A stretch of 64,000 nt of DNA, from positions 62,001 to 126,000 of the forward strand of contig CBDDFV010000012.1 of assembly GCA_965227335.1 (NCBI GenBank), written 5' to 3'. The stretch is from CBDDFV01 sp965227335 (GTDB taxonomy: Bacteria > Planctomycetota > Phycisphaerae > Phycisphaerales > SM1A02). Made by a program: the position numbers and the translations under genes. This document shows, in pieces, positions 9,375 to 18,572 of the stretch (the stretch's first letter is position 1; each line of letters starts with the position of its first letter). Under the pieces are notes generated by a model. It ran no database searches. It saw nothing but the letters and a program-made list of their open reading frames with translations, and had not been told where the DNA came from.

Positions 9375-9746
9375 ATGCCGACGATTAATCAGCTTGTCCG
9401 AAACCCGCGTCGCTCGCCGAAGCCGAAGAGCAAGGTCCGCGACCTCGACGCCTGTCCCCAGAAGCGGGGCGTGTGTCTGCAGGTCCGCACAGTGACGCCC
9501 AAGAAGCCGAACTCCGCGCTCCGCAAGGTCGCCCGTGTTCGTCTCTCGAACGGCAAGGAAATCACCGCGTACATCGGCGGGGAAGGTCACAACCTGCAGG
9601 AGCACTCCATCGTGCTCGTGCGTGGCGGCCGTGTCCGCGACCTTCCGGGCGTGCGTTACCACGTCGTCCGCGGCTCCCTCGACACCCTCGGCGTCGACGG
9701 ACGCAAGCAGGGTCGTTCGAAGTACGGCGCCAAGAAGGGCAAGTAA
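9375..9746 (+). CDS. rpsL: 30S ribosomal protein S12
   Basis: Decoding-centre protein of the small subunit, 123 residues, the normal length. The sequence is canonical from MPTINQLVRNPR through the PKKPNSALRKVARV loop (site of streptomycin-resistance changes in other bacteria) to the basic RSKYGAKK tail. First gene of the str-type pair with rpsG, with its own promoter at 9294-9322. No Shine-Dalgarno stands directly before the ATG. A hairpin at 9759-9782 separates it from rpsG. Confidence 0.98.
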   Translation: MPTINQLVRNPRRSPKPKSKVRDLDACPQKRGVCLQVRTVTPKKPNSALRKVARVRLSNGKEITAYIGGEGHNLQEHSIVLVRGGRVRDLPGVRYHVVRGSLDTLGVDGRKQGRSKYGAKKGK

Positions 9747-9758
9747 GCCTGATTCCCG

Positions 9759-9782
9759 CGTCCGCCGCTCGGCGGGCGTTTT
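9759..9782 (+). terminator. Attenuator-like hairpin between rpsL and rpsG
   Basis: CGTCCGCCG pairs with CGGCGGGCG (one G-T pair), followed by TTTT at 9779-9782. It sits 12 bases after the rpsL stop and could cause partial termination within the operon. Confidence 0.5.
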
Positions 9783-9913
9783 CGTTCGTCACGTTTCTGA
9801 AGAACACCATCGGCAAGTAATCGTCGCCCCTGCTTTCGGCGTGGAGCTCAGCCCGCCGGCGACGGTGAACGAAACCTCCGAACCCCGGAGGGTCGAGCCA
9901 CAGGAGGCCTCAC

Positions 9914-10408
9914 ATGGCTGGTCGCATCACCAACTCGGAAAAGCAGCTTCGTCCCGACCCCCGCTACGGGGACAAGACGCTGGCGAAGTTCATCAACTGC
10001 ATCATGCTCGACGGGAAGAAAACCCGGGCGCAACGCGTGGTGTATGACGCGCTGGACATCATCCAGAAGCAACTCGCGAAAGAGACCGACGAGAACGCCC
10101 CCAAGGAGGCGCTCGAGGTCTTCCATCGCGCGATCGACAACGTCAGGCCCAACGTCGAAGTGCGCTCCAAGCGTGTCGGCGGCGCCAACTACCAGGTGCC
10201 CATGCCGGTGAAGGACCGCCGCCGCCTCAGCCTCGCCTTCCGCTGGATCATCCAGTCGGTGCGGGCCGAGTCCGGCAAGCCCATGGCCAACCGGCTCGCG
10301 AAGGAACTCTTCGACGCGGCCCGCGGCGAAGGCAAGGCGATGACCACCCGCGAGAACACCCACCGCATGGCGGAAGCGAACAAGGCGTTCGCCCACTTCG
10401 CCTGGTAA
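9914..10408 (+). CDS. rpsG: 30S ribosomal protein S7
   Basis: Head-nucleating protein of the 30S subunit, binding the 3' domain of 16S rRNA. The 164-residue sequence is canonical (RPDPRYGDKTLAKFINCIM, KRVGGANYQVP, THRMAEANKAFAHF). A strong AGGAGG at 9902-9907 defines the ATG at 9914. It follows rpsL as usual, but fusA and tuf do not follow: a strong terminator closes the unit at 10455-10500 and tuf lies at 28 kb. Confidence 0.98.
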   Translation: MAGRITNSEKQLRPDPRYGDKTLAKFINCIMLDGKKTRAQRVVYDALDIIQKQLAKETDENAPKEALEVFHRAIDNVRPNVEVRSKRVGGANYQVPMPVKDRRRLSLAFRWIIQSVRAESGKPMANRLAKELFDAARGEGKAMTTRENTHRMAEANKAFAHFAW

Positions 10409-10454
10409 CCCCCCGCGACGCCTCCCGAATCACGCGAGTTCGCTCGCAGATCAG

Positions 10455-10500
10455 ACAACCGCCGCGACCCGGCCTCCTCCGGATCGCGGCGGTTGTTGTT
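10455..10500 (+). terminator. Rho-independent terminator of rpsL-rpsG
   Basis: A 13-bp perfect stem (ACAACCGCCGCGA at 10455-10467 with its complement at 10484-10496) is followed by TGTT. It closes the ribosomal pair about 50 bases after the rpsG stop. Confidence 0.8.
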
Positions 10501-10605
10501 CCGACGACCGTCGGCAAGGCGGGATTCCCTGACGGCCGGCCCCGACGGCCGCGGTCAGATCGATCGCCGGAGGCGTCGGCACGGGCGGTTCCCTACCATG
10601 AACAT

Positions 10606-11484
10606 GTGGAGATGATGCCGACCCGACCCGCCCTGCTGCTGACCGTGGTGCTCGCCGTCGCCGTGGGCGCCGTCGCGCCGGAGACACACGAGGCGTCCGA
10701 CGACGCCCTGACGCTGGGACAGGCCCGGGCGGCGCTCATCGGCGACGCGAAGGCGATCCTCGCCGGGACACGCCCGATGCCGCGCCGGGCCGGCGACCTG
10801 CCGTCGCTCAAGATCGAAGCCCATCCCGTGCGGCTCGGTCAGATGCTGCTGCGACCCGTCGATCGCGATCCGTTCGTCGACGCCTACGTGCGGTGGCGAC
10901 TGAGCCTCCGATCCGACGCCGCGCCGCCCGAACTCGACGATCGCGCATTCGCCCGATTCGTGCGGCAGTTGCCGCCGGTGACCTTCAACCCGATGGCGGA
11001 CCCCGATCTGCTCCAGCGAGCGATGCAGGCCGCGAACAGCGACGAGTCCCTGCCGCCCGAACGCGTGGCCGAGATCAACGCCCGGGCGGACGCGATGACG
11101 GTCGAGCAGGAGCGGGCGTTCGCCCGGCGGCTCGCGGCGGTCGGCTTGCGGCAGTCGCTGATCCGCCGCGCTGAGCAGGATCGTGCGCACGGTCGGGCCC
11201 TGCTCCTCCGCATTGAACTCGCCGTCGCCATGGTGAAGGGGGGATGGACGTCGGATCAGGCGAAACGGGAGGTCGGCGCGGCGTGTGCGCGGGCGGCGAC
11301 GGAGCAACTGCTGACGCCGGCCGAACTGGAGATGGTCGCCGACGCGGCGCAACGGGCGGTCGGCGTTCGCACGCCCTACATCGCTCGGGCGCGGGCGGCG
11401 GCGGGCGGTTTCCAGGTGCAGATCGGCGAGACGGCGATCGACGATTTCGAAGTGCGCGACTGGCTCCGCCCGTTCCGACGATGA
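10606..11484 (+). CDS. Exported protein of unknown function
   Basis: 292 residues; I do not recognise a family. The first ~23 residues (basic start then LLLTVVLAVAVGAVA) form a signal peptide. The rest is Ala/Arg-rich and predominantly helical, without cysteines clustered into a metal site. The GTG at 10606 was chosen because TACCAT (10594-10599) lies exactly 6 bases before it, as at other apparently leaderless genes here; ATG 10612 and 10615 are alternatives. It precedes the ThiF-like gene by 13 bases and may be co-transcribed with it. Confidence 0.75.
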   Translation: MEMMPTRPALLLTVVLAVAVGAVAPETHEASDDALTLGQARAALIGDAKAILAGTRPMPRRAGDLPSLKIEAHPVRLGQMLLRPVDRDPFVDAYVRWRLSLRSDAAPPELDDRAFARFVRQLPPVTFNPMADPDLLQRAMQAANSDESLPPERVAEINARADAMTVEQERAFARRLAAVGLRQSLIRRAEQDRAHGRALLLRIELAVAMVKGGWTSDQAKREVGAACARAATEQLLTPAELEMVADAAQRAVGVRTPYIARARAAAGGFQVQIGETAIDDFEVRDWLRPFRR

Positions 11485-11497
11485 TGAAGACCGCCCC

Positions 11498-12616
11498 ATG
11501 AACGACCCCGTGGATCGATACCACCGACAGACGCTGCTGCCCGGCGTCGGCGTGGACGGACAGGCGCGGCTGCGCGAATCGCGGGCGTTGATCGTCGGCT
11601 GCGGCGCGCTCGGGACGGTCATCGCCGACGCCCTCACGCGGGCAGGCGTCGGCGCGCTCACGATCATCGATCGCGATGTCGTCGAATGGACGAACCTGCA
11701 GCGACAGACGCTGTTCGTGGAGGACGATGCGCGGCACGGCGCGCCGAAGGCGATCGCCGCGAAGACGCGTCTCGGCGCGGTGAACGCGGACGTCACGATC
11801 GACGCCCATGTCGACGACTTCAACGCCCGCAACGCGGAACGGTACGCGGCGGGGGCCGACATCCTGCTCGACGGGCTCGACAACTTCGAGACCCGCTACC
11901 TGCTCAACGATCTCGCGGTGAAGACCGGACGTCCGTACATCTACGGCGGAGCCGTCGCGACGACGGGGATGTCGATGACGATTCTTCCGTATCCCGGGCA
12001 TGAGGACGGAGCGGCGGGCGCCGGACGGATCACGTGGGACGCGGCGGACGCGACGCCGTGCCTGCGGTGCGTGTTTCCCGAAGCGCCCCCGCCCGGGGCG
12101 GCCGCCACCTGCGACACCGCGGGCGTTCTCGGACCCGCCGCCATGATGGCCGCCGCGTTCCAGGCGGGACAGGCGATCAAGCTGCTCGCGGGCGGCGTGG
12201 GCGCGGCGGACCGTTCGCTCTATTCGTTCGACCTCTGGTCGAATTTGACGCAGCGGTTCGACTTCAGCGGCGCGCGGAGCGACGCGTGTCCGTGCTGCGG
12301 GGCGCGGTCGTTCCCGTATCTCGCGGGGTCGGCGGCGAGTCGGGCGGTGTCGTTGTGCGGACGAAACGCGGTGCAGATCGCCCCGCCGGAGGGGTGTCCG
12401 GGCGTGGATCTCGCGACGCTCGCGACGCGGCTCGCCCCGCACGGCGCCTTCGAGGTGAACGCGTATTTTCTGCGGGGTCGGCTCACGGGGGAGACGGCGG
12501 GGCCCGAGGCGACGCCGCTGGAGCTGACGATCTTCCCGAACGGCCGGGCGGTGGTCCGGGGCGTGGATGAGATTGAGCGGGCCCGGGCGATCGTGGCCCG
12601 GTACGTCGGCGTCTGA
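11498..12616 (+). CDS. MoeB/ThiF-family adenylyltransferase
   Basis: E1-like enzyme that adenylates the C-terminus of a sulfur-carrier protein (MoaD or ThiS) for molybdopterin or thiamine synthesis. The 372-residue protein has the nucleotide loop VGCGALG, the DRDVVEWTNLQRQ block, a catalytic-Cys segment in CDTAGVLGP, and two zinc pairs (CLRC and CPCC). The last ~80 residues end in LTIFPNGRAVVRG and ARYVGV, the C-terminal extension found in longer MoeB proteins instead of a rhodanese domain. No carrier-protein gene is adjacent, so the choice between molybdopterin and thiamine cannot be made from context. Confidence 0.88.
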   Translation: MNDPVDRYHRQTLLPGVGVDGQARLRESRALIVGCGALGTVIADALTRAGVGALTIIDRDVVEWTNLQRQTLFVEDDARHGAPKAIAAKTRLGAVNADVTIDAHVDDFNARNAERYAAGADILLDGLDNFETRYLLNDLAVKTGRPYIYGGAVATTGMSMTILPYPGHEDGAAGAGRITWDAADATPCLRCVFPEAPPPGAAATCDTAGVLGPAAMMAAAFQAGQAIKLLAGGVGAADRSLYSFDLWSNLTQRFDFSGARSDACPCCGARSFPYLAGSAASRAVSLCGRNAVQIAPPEGCPGVDLATLATRLAPHGAFEVNAYFLRGRLTGETAGPEATPLELTIFPNGRAVVRGVDEIERARAIVARYVGV

Positions 12617-12762
12617 GCGGCGGCGGGCCGCCGGAGGGGCAGAAAATCCCTGCGGCGGAGCGACATCCCGCCGGTTGAATGAAATACTTCCCTGTCGGCT
12701 GCGGGCGATCGCCGCCCCCCGGCTGATGGCGGACGGTGTCATGATGCTGAGAGGAGTCCCTC

Positions 12763-15291
12763 GTGGGTGAGGTCCGGAGCCGGAATTGCGCGTCCCGTGA
12801 AGCTGCGTCGCCTCGACGCTGGATCCGAAGCCGCCGCTGGTGGCTGGCGGGGCTGGTGGTGATCGCCGCGTGGCTGGCCCCGGCGGACACGGCGTCCGCC
12901 CAGGGCACCTTCGGCGCGACGCCGGAGCCGATCACGTCGGGCGACCTCGAGTTGATCGCGGAACGGCTCTGGATGAGCGAGTCGCAGATCCTCGAGATGA
13001 TCAACGCTCATCAGCTCTACAAGCAGGAGTTCCGCAAGCTCCGCGAGGGCAAGGTGCAGGAGCTGATCGACCGGGTGAAGGACATTCGTCCCATCGACAA
13101 CGGGATGATGCCCGAGTTGCCGCCCCGCAGCGAACTCGAATCGCTGGTCGAACTGCACGAGTCGATCTGCCGGCGGGCGAAACAGCTCGACGAACAGTTC
13201 TTCAATGTCGTCCAGGGCCAGCTGAGTCCGGAGCAGGCGGCGGAGGTGACGCGGGTGCGTCGGTTCCGGGCCCGCCAGCGGTGTCATGACATCGTGGTCA
13301 TGCAGTTCTCCCGCGGCTCCGGCGTCGACTTCATCACGATGCTCGAGGAGATCGAACTCGAGCCCGAGACGCGGACGATCATCGAACCGATCCTCGCGTC
13401 GTATGACGTCTCGCTGACCCGGCGGACCGAAGCGCTGTACCAGTCGACGATCGATCTCGTCATGCTGATGTACGACCAGATCAACGCCTCCGGTCTGCTC
13501 GACATGGATCTGATGGATATGGATCCCATCAAGATGATGAAGGCCGCCGCCGCGGTCGAGATGTCATGGCAGAACGCGAAGGGGCAGTACCAGGACGATC
13601 TCGACAAGATCACCAAGCTGAATCGCCGCACGCATCAGCAACTCGCCAGCGTGCTGCCGGAGAAGCCGAAACGGGAGTTGCGCCGGACGTACAGCCGCGC
13701 CGCGTATGGGCGCGCGAATCCGCGGGGCGTGCTCGCCGACCGATTCTTCGATCGCGCCCGGGATCTCGACGGTCTCACCAGCGAACAACGCGAGGCGATC
13801 GACGCCCTCGCCATGCAGTTCGACATGATCGACGCCCGCATCACCGAGAAGATGATGGACGCGATCGATCAGTACCGCATGACCCGCAAGCTCATCGAGA
13901 TGGACGGCACGGACCGCACCGCGATGCGGGAGTCCGTCGACAAGCTCCGTGAGGAACGGGTGACGTCGAGCGACCAGATGATCGCCCAGCTCAAGGACAT
14001 CCTCGGCGAGACGCTCGCCGCGAAACTCGGCGAGGCCGAATCACAGGACGTGGGCGTCGCCGGCGAGATCGGGGTGGTCCGGGGGGACGACGGCGCGGTG
14101 GCGACGATCGACGTGGTCGGGACCGAGGCCGTCGTCCTCGAGCGGCCCGACACGTTCGTTCCCGGCCCGATGGACGAACGCGATCTCCGCTGGTACGAGA
14201 GCGTGCTCGGCCTCTCGGACGACCAGATGCTGGTCGCCCGCACGCTGCACAGCGACTACATGGAGAAGTACCGCACGCTCGTCGACGAACGCATCGAGGC
14301 GATCCAGACGCAGGCGAACAACATGAACTGGCGCACGGACCCGCCGCCGACGCTCGAAGGCGTGGCGAAACTCTACGACCAGCGCCTCGCCCTGCGGGAG
14401 TCGATCCGCGGACTCGACAACGCGTTCTTCGCGGATCTGGAACTGACCATCCTCGACGAATCGCAGGCCGGACTGCTCCCCGCGGTCAAGGCCGGTCGGA
14501 CCCGCATGGTGCTCACCGGCGGCAAGGACGACCCGCAGTACTCGTGGGGTCAGGGCGACGCCACCAGAATCAACATCGATCTCCACGATCTCGTGCAGAC
14601 ATTCAACCTGACGAGCGACCTCCTGCGGGAAGCGCAGCAGATCATCGCGCGAGCCGATCTCGAAGGCGTGCCGGCGTATCGTGCGTACGACGAAGCGCGG
14701 CGGGCGCGGACCCGCAAGATCGATGAAGTCATGGTCCTCATCCTGCAGGGCGGCGAACGAAACTGGGAGCTGTTCCAGGACGTCCAGCCGTTCCAGAAGG
14801 CGCTCGGGGACGCCAAGGTCGAAGTGGCCAAACTTCAGGAGAAGGCGGTGCGGGAAATCGCGTCGAAACTCGACGCGGGAACCGGTATGGCGTTCGAAGA
14901 CGAGTACTACCGCCGCGCCTATCCGGAAATCTACAGCGACGGCGATTCCGCCCGCGACGAGTTCCGGGCGGCGGTCCGCCTGCCGGACCTCTCGATCGTG
15001 CAGAAGTCGCGCATCGAAGCGCTGGCCGCCGCGTACCGCGACGAATACCACACGATCAGCCGCAAGCTGATCGATTACGCCCGCGAGGGCGATGTGCCGC
15101 CGCCGGACGCCGAACGCGCGGCTCAGAACGACTTCATCGACCGCCAGCTCGCCAAGACGCTGCTCGAGTTCGACCGCGAGGAGCTGAGCCTGTCGTACAT
15201 CCTCCGTCTCCGCGCGATCCTCGACGAGGACCAGGCGGCGAAGGTGCTCGGCAAGGTGAGCCGCGACATCGGGTTCTCGTTCGACTTCTGA
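12763..15291 (+). CDS. Large exported helical protein with repeated modules
   Basis: 842 residues, no family recognised. A basic stretch and a hydrophobic segment (WWLAGLVVIAAWLAP, ending ADTASA) form a signal peptide. The mature part is helical and charged and seems built from repeats of one module: L(S/T)xxQ then an LxxxYxxxY pattern, visible around residues 65-110, 340-390, 480-530 and 730-790. The GTG start has GAGGAG at 12751-12756. The C-terminal part (YRRAYPEIYSDGDSARDEF) matches the exported protein at 35030-36283 (RRAAYPAIY), so the two appear paralogous. It may be envelope-associated; function is unknown. Confidence 0.8.
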   Translation: MGEVRSRNCASREAASPRRWIRSRRWWLAGLVVIAAWLAPADTASAQGTFGATPEPITSGDLELIAERLWMSESQILEMINAHQLYKQEFRKLREGKVQELIDRVKDIRPIDNGMMPELPPRSELESLVELHESICRRAKQLDEQFFNVVQGQLSPEQAAEVTRVRRFRARQRCHDIVVMQFSRGSGVDFITMLEEIELEPETRTIIEPILASYDVSLTRRTEALYQSTIDLVMLMYDQINASGLLDMDLMDMDPIKMMKAAAAVEMSWQNAKGQYQDDLDKITKLNRRTHQQLASVLPEKPKRELRRTYSRAAYGRANPRGVLADRFFDRARDLDGLTSEQREAIDALAMQFDMIDARITEKMMDAIDQYRMTRKLIEMDGTDRTAMRESVDKLREERVTSSDQMIAQLKDILGETLAAKLGEAESQDVGVAGEIGVVRGDDGAVATIDVVGTEAVVLERPDTFVPGPMDERDLRWYESVLGLSDDQMLVARTLHSDYMEKYRTLVDERIEAIQTQANNMNWRTDPPPTLEGVAKLYDQRLALRESIRGLDNAFFADLELTILDESQAGLLPAVKAGRTRMVLTGGKDDPQYSWGQGDATRINIDLHDLVQTFNLTSDLLREAQQIIARADLEGVPAYRAYDEARRARTRKIDEVMVLILQGGERNWELFQDVQPFQKALGDAKVEVAKLQEKAVREIASKLDAGTGMAFEDEYYRRAYPEIYSDGDSARDEFRAAVRLPDLSIVQKSRIEALAAAYRDEYHTISRKLIDYAREGDVPPPDAERAAQNDFIDRQLAKTLLEFDREELSLSYILRLRAILDEDQAAKVLGKVSRDIGFSFDF

Positions 15292-15328
15292 TTGAGCCCG
15301 ACAACACGTTCTTCGGTGCAAGACGATT

Positions 15329-15539
15329 CAGAATGTCGGGATGCGACCCCGACCGACGGCGAGGGCGATCGCGGGACGGGCGGCGCGTCGCGGAGCACGT
15401 TCCGCACGGGCGTGCGGAACCTACCGTCTATCCAGAGTGTCGGGATGCGATCCGGACCGACAACGGAGGGGCGAACGCGTGACGAGCGTTCCATCGCCGC
15501 GCACGTTCCGCACGTTCGTGCGGAACCTACCGTTCCATC
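15329..15539. repeat. Two tandem ~105-bp repeats with palindromic ends
   Basis: Unit 1 (15329-15432) and unit 2 (15433-15539) both begin CAGA(A/G)TGTCGGGATGCGA and both end in a palindrome followed by CTACCGT. The palindromes pair GTTCCGCACG with CGTGCGGAAC across two bases at 15399-15420 and 15505-15526. They lie between the convergent exported-protein gene and proS, where they probably act as a double terminator. Confidence 0.7.
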
Positions 15540-17058
15540 AGTACGACTTGCCCCACACCACGCGGCGTTCGCTCGGCTCGCCCGAGAACGGACATGTGCC
15601 GGGCGACGACTCCAGCTTGTCCGGAATGCATCGGATCGTGACCTTCAGGTCGTTCTTGATCTGCTCCTCGACCTCGGAACTGCCGTTCCAGTGCGTCATC
15701 GCGAAGCCGCCGTGGATCTCCGGCTGGTCCGCGTTCTTCGGCGTGAAGAACTCGTAGAACGCATCCTTGTCGTCGATCTCGCGCGTGTGCTCGTCACGGA
15801 ACGCCTTCGCTCGCTCGAACAGGTTCGTCTGCATCTCCTCCAGCGTCGACACGAGATTCGCCAGGAATTCCTCGCGCGGCACGCCGCCCTTCTCCTTCGG
15901 CGACTTGTCGCGCCGGCCCATGAAGACGGAGTCGTTCGCCATGTCCCGCTGACCGACCTCGAGCCGGATCGGAATCCCCTTCTTGATCCACTGCCACACC
16001 TTGTCGCCGCCGCGAATGTCGCGGTCGTCGAACTCCACCTCGATCCGACGACCATGGAACGACAGCGCCTGAATCTCGTCCTGCAGCTTCCGGCAGTACG
16101 CGACCACCGCGTCCGGGTCGTCCGCCTTGAACGTGATCGGCATGATCACCACGTGGGCGGGGGCCAGGCGCGGCGGAAGCACGAGACCATCATCATCACT
16201 GTGCGTCATGATCATCGCCCCCAGCAGACGCGTCGACACGCCCCACGACGTCGTCCATGCGAACTGCTGCTCGCCCTGGTCATCCAGGAACTTGATGTCC
16301 GACGCCTTCGAGAAGTTCTGCCCGAGGAAGTGGCTCGTCCCCGCCTGCAACGCCTTGCGATCCTGCATCATCGCCTCGATGCAGTACGTGTCGACCGCAC
16401 CGGGGAATCGCTCGTTCGCGGTCTTCGCCCCGGTGATGACCGGCATCGCCATGTGCTCCTCCGCGAAGGTCGCGTAGACGTCCAGCATCTGGAGCGTCTC
16501 GTCGACCGCCTCCTGTTCCGTGGCGTGCACGGTGTGGCCCTCCTGCCAGAGGAATTCGGTCGTGCGCAGAAAGATCCGCGTGCGCATCTCCCAGCGGACA
16601 ACATTCGCCCACTGGTTGATCAGCAGCGGCAGGTCGCGGTAGGACTGCACCCAGCGGGAGAACGCGGCGCCGATGATCGTCTCCGACGTCGGACGCACGA
16701 CCAGCGGCTCCTCCAGCTTGCCCGCCGGCACGAGGCCGCCGTCCGGACCCGCCTCCAGCCGGTGGTGCGTGACGACCGCGCACTCCTTGGCGAAGCCTTC
16801 CACGTGCTCTGCTTCCTTTTCGAGGAAACTGAGCGGGATGAAGAGCGGGAAGTAGGCGTTGCGGTGACCGGTGGCCTTGAACATCGCGTCCAGATCGTGC
16901 TGGACGTTCTCCCATATGGCGTAGCCCCACGGCTTGATCACCATGCAGCCGCGCACGTCGGAGGACTCGGCGAGATCCGCCGCGCGAACGACCTGCTGGT
17001 ACCACTCCGGGTAGTTCTCGTCGCGGGTCGGGGTGATGGCGGTCTTCGGCTTGGACAT
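15538..17058 (-). CDS. proS: Prolyl-tRNA synthetase (archaeal/eukaryotic-like type)
   Basis: Charges tRNA-Pro with proline. The 506-residue enzyme is the short form without the large editing insertion: it starts with TRDENYPEWYQQVV, has VIKPWGYAIWENVQ, the motif 2 region RPTSETI...RWVQSYRDLPLLINQWANVVRWE, and the C-terminal zinc-domain-type end CPFSGEPSERRVVWGKSY. This arrangement is that of archaeal/eukaryotic ProS, which many bacteria also use. GAGGTG lies shortly before ATG 17058. It is convergent with the 842-residue gene, the tandem palindromes lying between. Confidence 0.96.
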   Translation of the reverse strand: MSKPKTAITPTRDENYPEWYQQVVRAADLAESSDVRGCMVIKPWGYAIWENVQHDLDAMFKATGHRNAYFPLFIPLSFLEKEAEHVEGFAKECAVVTHHRLEAGPDGGLVPAGKLEEPLVVRPTSETIIGAAFSRWVQSYRDLPLLINQWANVVRWEMRTRIFLRTTEFLWQEGHTVHATEQEAVDETLQMLDVYATFAEEHMAMPVITGAKTANERFPGAVDTYCIEAMMQDRKALQAGTSHFLGQNFSKASDIKFLDDQGEQQFAWTTSWGVSTRLLGAMIMTHSDDDGLVLPPRLAPAHVVIMPITFKADDPDAVVAYCRKLQDEIQALSFHGRRIEVEFDDRDIRGGDKVWQWIKKGIPIRLEVGQRDMANDSVFMGRRDKSPKEKGGVPREEFLANLVSTLEEMQTNLFERAKAFRDEHTREIDDKDAFYEFFTPKNADQPEIHGGFAMTHWNGSSEVEEQIKNDLKVTIRCIPDKLESSPGTCPFSGEPSERRVVWGKSY

Positions 17059-17152
17059 CTCGCACCTCGTGAGGATCGGGCCCGTCCGCGGACATCCGCG
17101 TCGGGGGGGCCATTCTCGGGAACCGCAGCGCTTTCGCAAGTACACTGCCCGC

Positions 17153-17626
17153 ATGACGCGGCCGACCCTTCGCCAGACCCGCTCCGCCGCCCTGCTCGGG
17201 CTGATCACGCTGATGCTCGCCGCCTGTTCAGTCGGGTCGCCGGCCCCGATGCGGGTCGAAGTGCGCGACGCCGCGACCCGGAAGCCGGTCGCCGACGCCA
17301 CCGTCCGGGTGCACCTCCTCAACTTCTTCCTGCCCATCCCGCCGTACGAGACGCTGAACACGAGCCCCCCGCCGCCGGTGGTCGGTCGCACCGACGCGTC
17401 CGGACACGCGATCATCGAGAGCCGACGGGGCGCCCCGGTCGAACTCTTCATCGCCGCCGCCGGGTATCCGCCGATCGAGATCACCCTCGAATCCCACCCG
17501 CTCGACACGCCGTCCGACGTGTGGCGACGAGATCCCGACGCCGTCGACGTGATCCCCGCCGCGGGCGAACTGCTCGAAGTGCGGCTGCGACCGGCGACGG
17601 ACGACGACGACGCCGACGACTCCTAG
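17153..17626 (+). CDS. Small lipoprotein of unknown function
   Basis: 157 residues with a lipobox LAAC (Cys25) after a hydrophobic LLGLITLML segment, so it is predicted to be lipid-anchored in the envelope. The mature part reads as a carboxypeptidase-regulatory-like beta sandwich (VEVRDAATRKPVADATVRV, GRTDASGHAII) and ends with an acidic tail. TACACT at 17141-17146 is exactly 6 bases before the ATG, and no ribosome site is seen, pointing to a leaderless start. It precedes ubiA by 9 bases. Function unknown. Confidence 0.8.
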   Translation: MTRPTLRQTRSAALLGLITLMLAACSVGSPAPMRVEVRDAATRKPVADATVRVHLLNFFLPIPPYETLNTSPPPPVVGRTDASGHAIIESRRGAPVELFIAAAGYPPIEITLESHPLDTPSDVWRRDPDAVDVIPAAGELLEVRLRPATDDDDADDS

Positions 17627-17635
17627 GATGACGGC

Positions 17636-18571
17636 ATGACCGCCTCCGCCTCGACCGCCGCCACGCCCGGACTCGTCGCCAACGTGCGCACCATCGCGGC
17701 GGACATCAAACTCGCCCACAGCCTCTTCGCCCTCCCGTTCGCCGTGCTCGCGGCCTTCCTCGCGGCCCGACCGACCGCGGCCCCGATCGACTGGCGGACC
17801 TTCGGACTGCAACTCCTGCTCGTCGTCGTCGCCATGGTGATCGCCCGCACCGCGGCGATGCTGTCCAACCGACTGCTTGACCGGCGCATCGACGCCCGCA
17901 ATCCCCGCACCGCCGGACGGGCGATCCCCAGCGGGCGACTCTCGCCCCGAACCGCCGCGAGCGCGATCGGCGTCTGCACCGTCCTCTTCCTGCTCGTCTG
18001 CGCCGGCTTCTGGTTCGTCGACGCCAACCCCTGGCCGCTGATCCTCGGCCTCCCCGTCCTCGCGTGGATCTGCGCCTACGGCGTCTTCAAACGCTTCACG
18101 ATGTGGTGCCACGTCTACCTCGGATCAAGCCTCGCGATCAGTCCGCTCGCGGCGGCGCTCGCCGTCCATCCCCCGGCGATCGTCGAACAGCCCGCCCTGT
18201 GGCTGCTCAGCGCGATGGTGCTCGGCTGGGTCGCCGGGTTCGATGTGATCTACGCCCTCCAGGACGTCGACGTCGACCGCGAGGAAGGCCTCCACAGCCT
18301 GCCGAGCCGACTCGGTCCGACCCGCGCGATGTGGGTGAGCCGGATCCTTCACACGGGCGCGGCGGCGTGTCTCGTCGCCGCCGCGCTGATCGACCCCCGC
18401 CTCACCTGGCTCTTCGGCGCGGGCGTCGCCATCGTGATCGGTCTGCTGCTCTACGAACACCTCACCGTCTCGCGCTGGGGGACGACGAAGATCGCGCTCG
18501 CGTTCTTCACGATCAACGGCGTGATCAGCTGCGTGCTCGGCGGACTCGGCGTGCTGGACGTGCTGGTGTGA
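17636..18571 (+). CDS. UbiA-family prenyltransferase (4-hydroxybenzoate/MqnP type)
   Basis: Integral membrane enzyme that attaches a polyprenyl chain to an aromatic acid in quinone synthesis. The 311-residue protein has the first Asp-rich motif NRLLDRRIDARNPRTAGR and the second region DVIYALQDVDVDREEG, with about eight hydrophobic segments. The order ARNPRTAGRAIPSG is typical of the bacterial UbiA/MqnP group; since planctomycetes usually make menaquinone through futalosine, MqnP is a reasonable but unproven role. TAGGAT (17624-17629), which includes the stop codon of the upstream lipoprotein, lies 6 bases before ATG 17636. Confidence 0.9.
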   Translation: MTASASTAATPGLVANVRTIAADIKLAHSLFALPFAVLAAFLAARPTAAPIDWRTFGLQLLLVVVAMVIARTAAMLSNRLLDRRIDARNPRTAGRAIPSGRLSPRTAASAIGVCTVLFLLVCAGFWFVDANPWPLILGLPVLAWICAYGVFKRFTMWCHVYLGSSLAISPLAAALAVHPPAIVEQPALWLLSAMVLGWVAGFDVIYALQDVDVDREEGLHSLPSRLGPTRAMWVSRILHTGAAACLVAAALIDPRLTWLFGAGVAIVIGLLLYEHLTVSRWGTTKIALAFFTINGVISCVLGGLGVLDVLV

Positions 18572-18572
18572 C

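Noticed and set aside
7845..9662. 605-codon minus-strand open frame over the PNGase-like gene and rpsL
   Set aside because: It runs antisense through rpsL, a certain gene, and has no domain signature.
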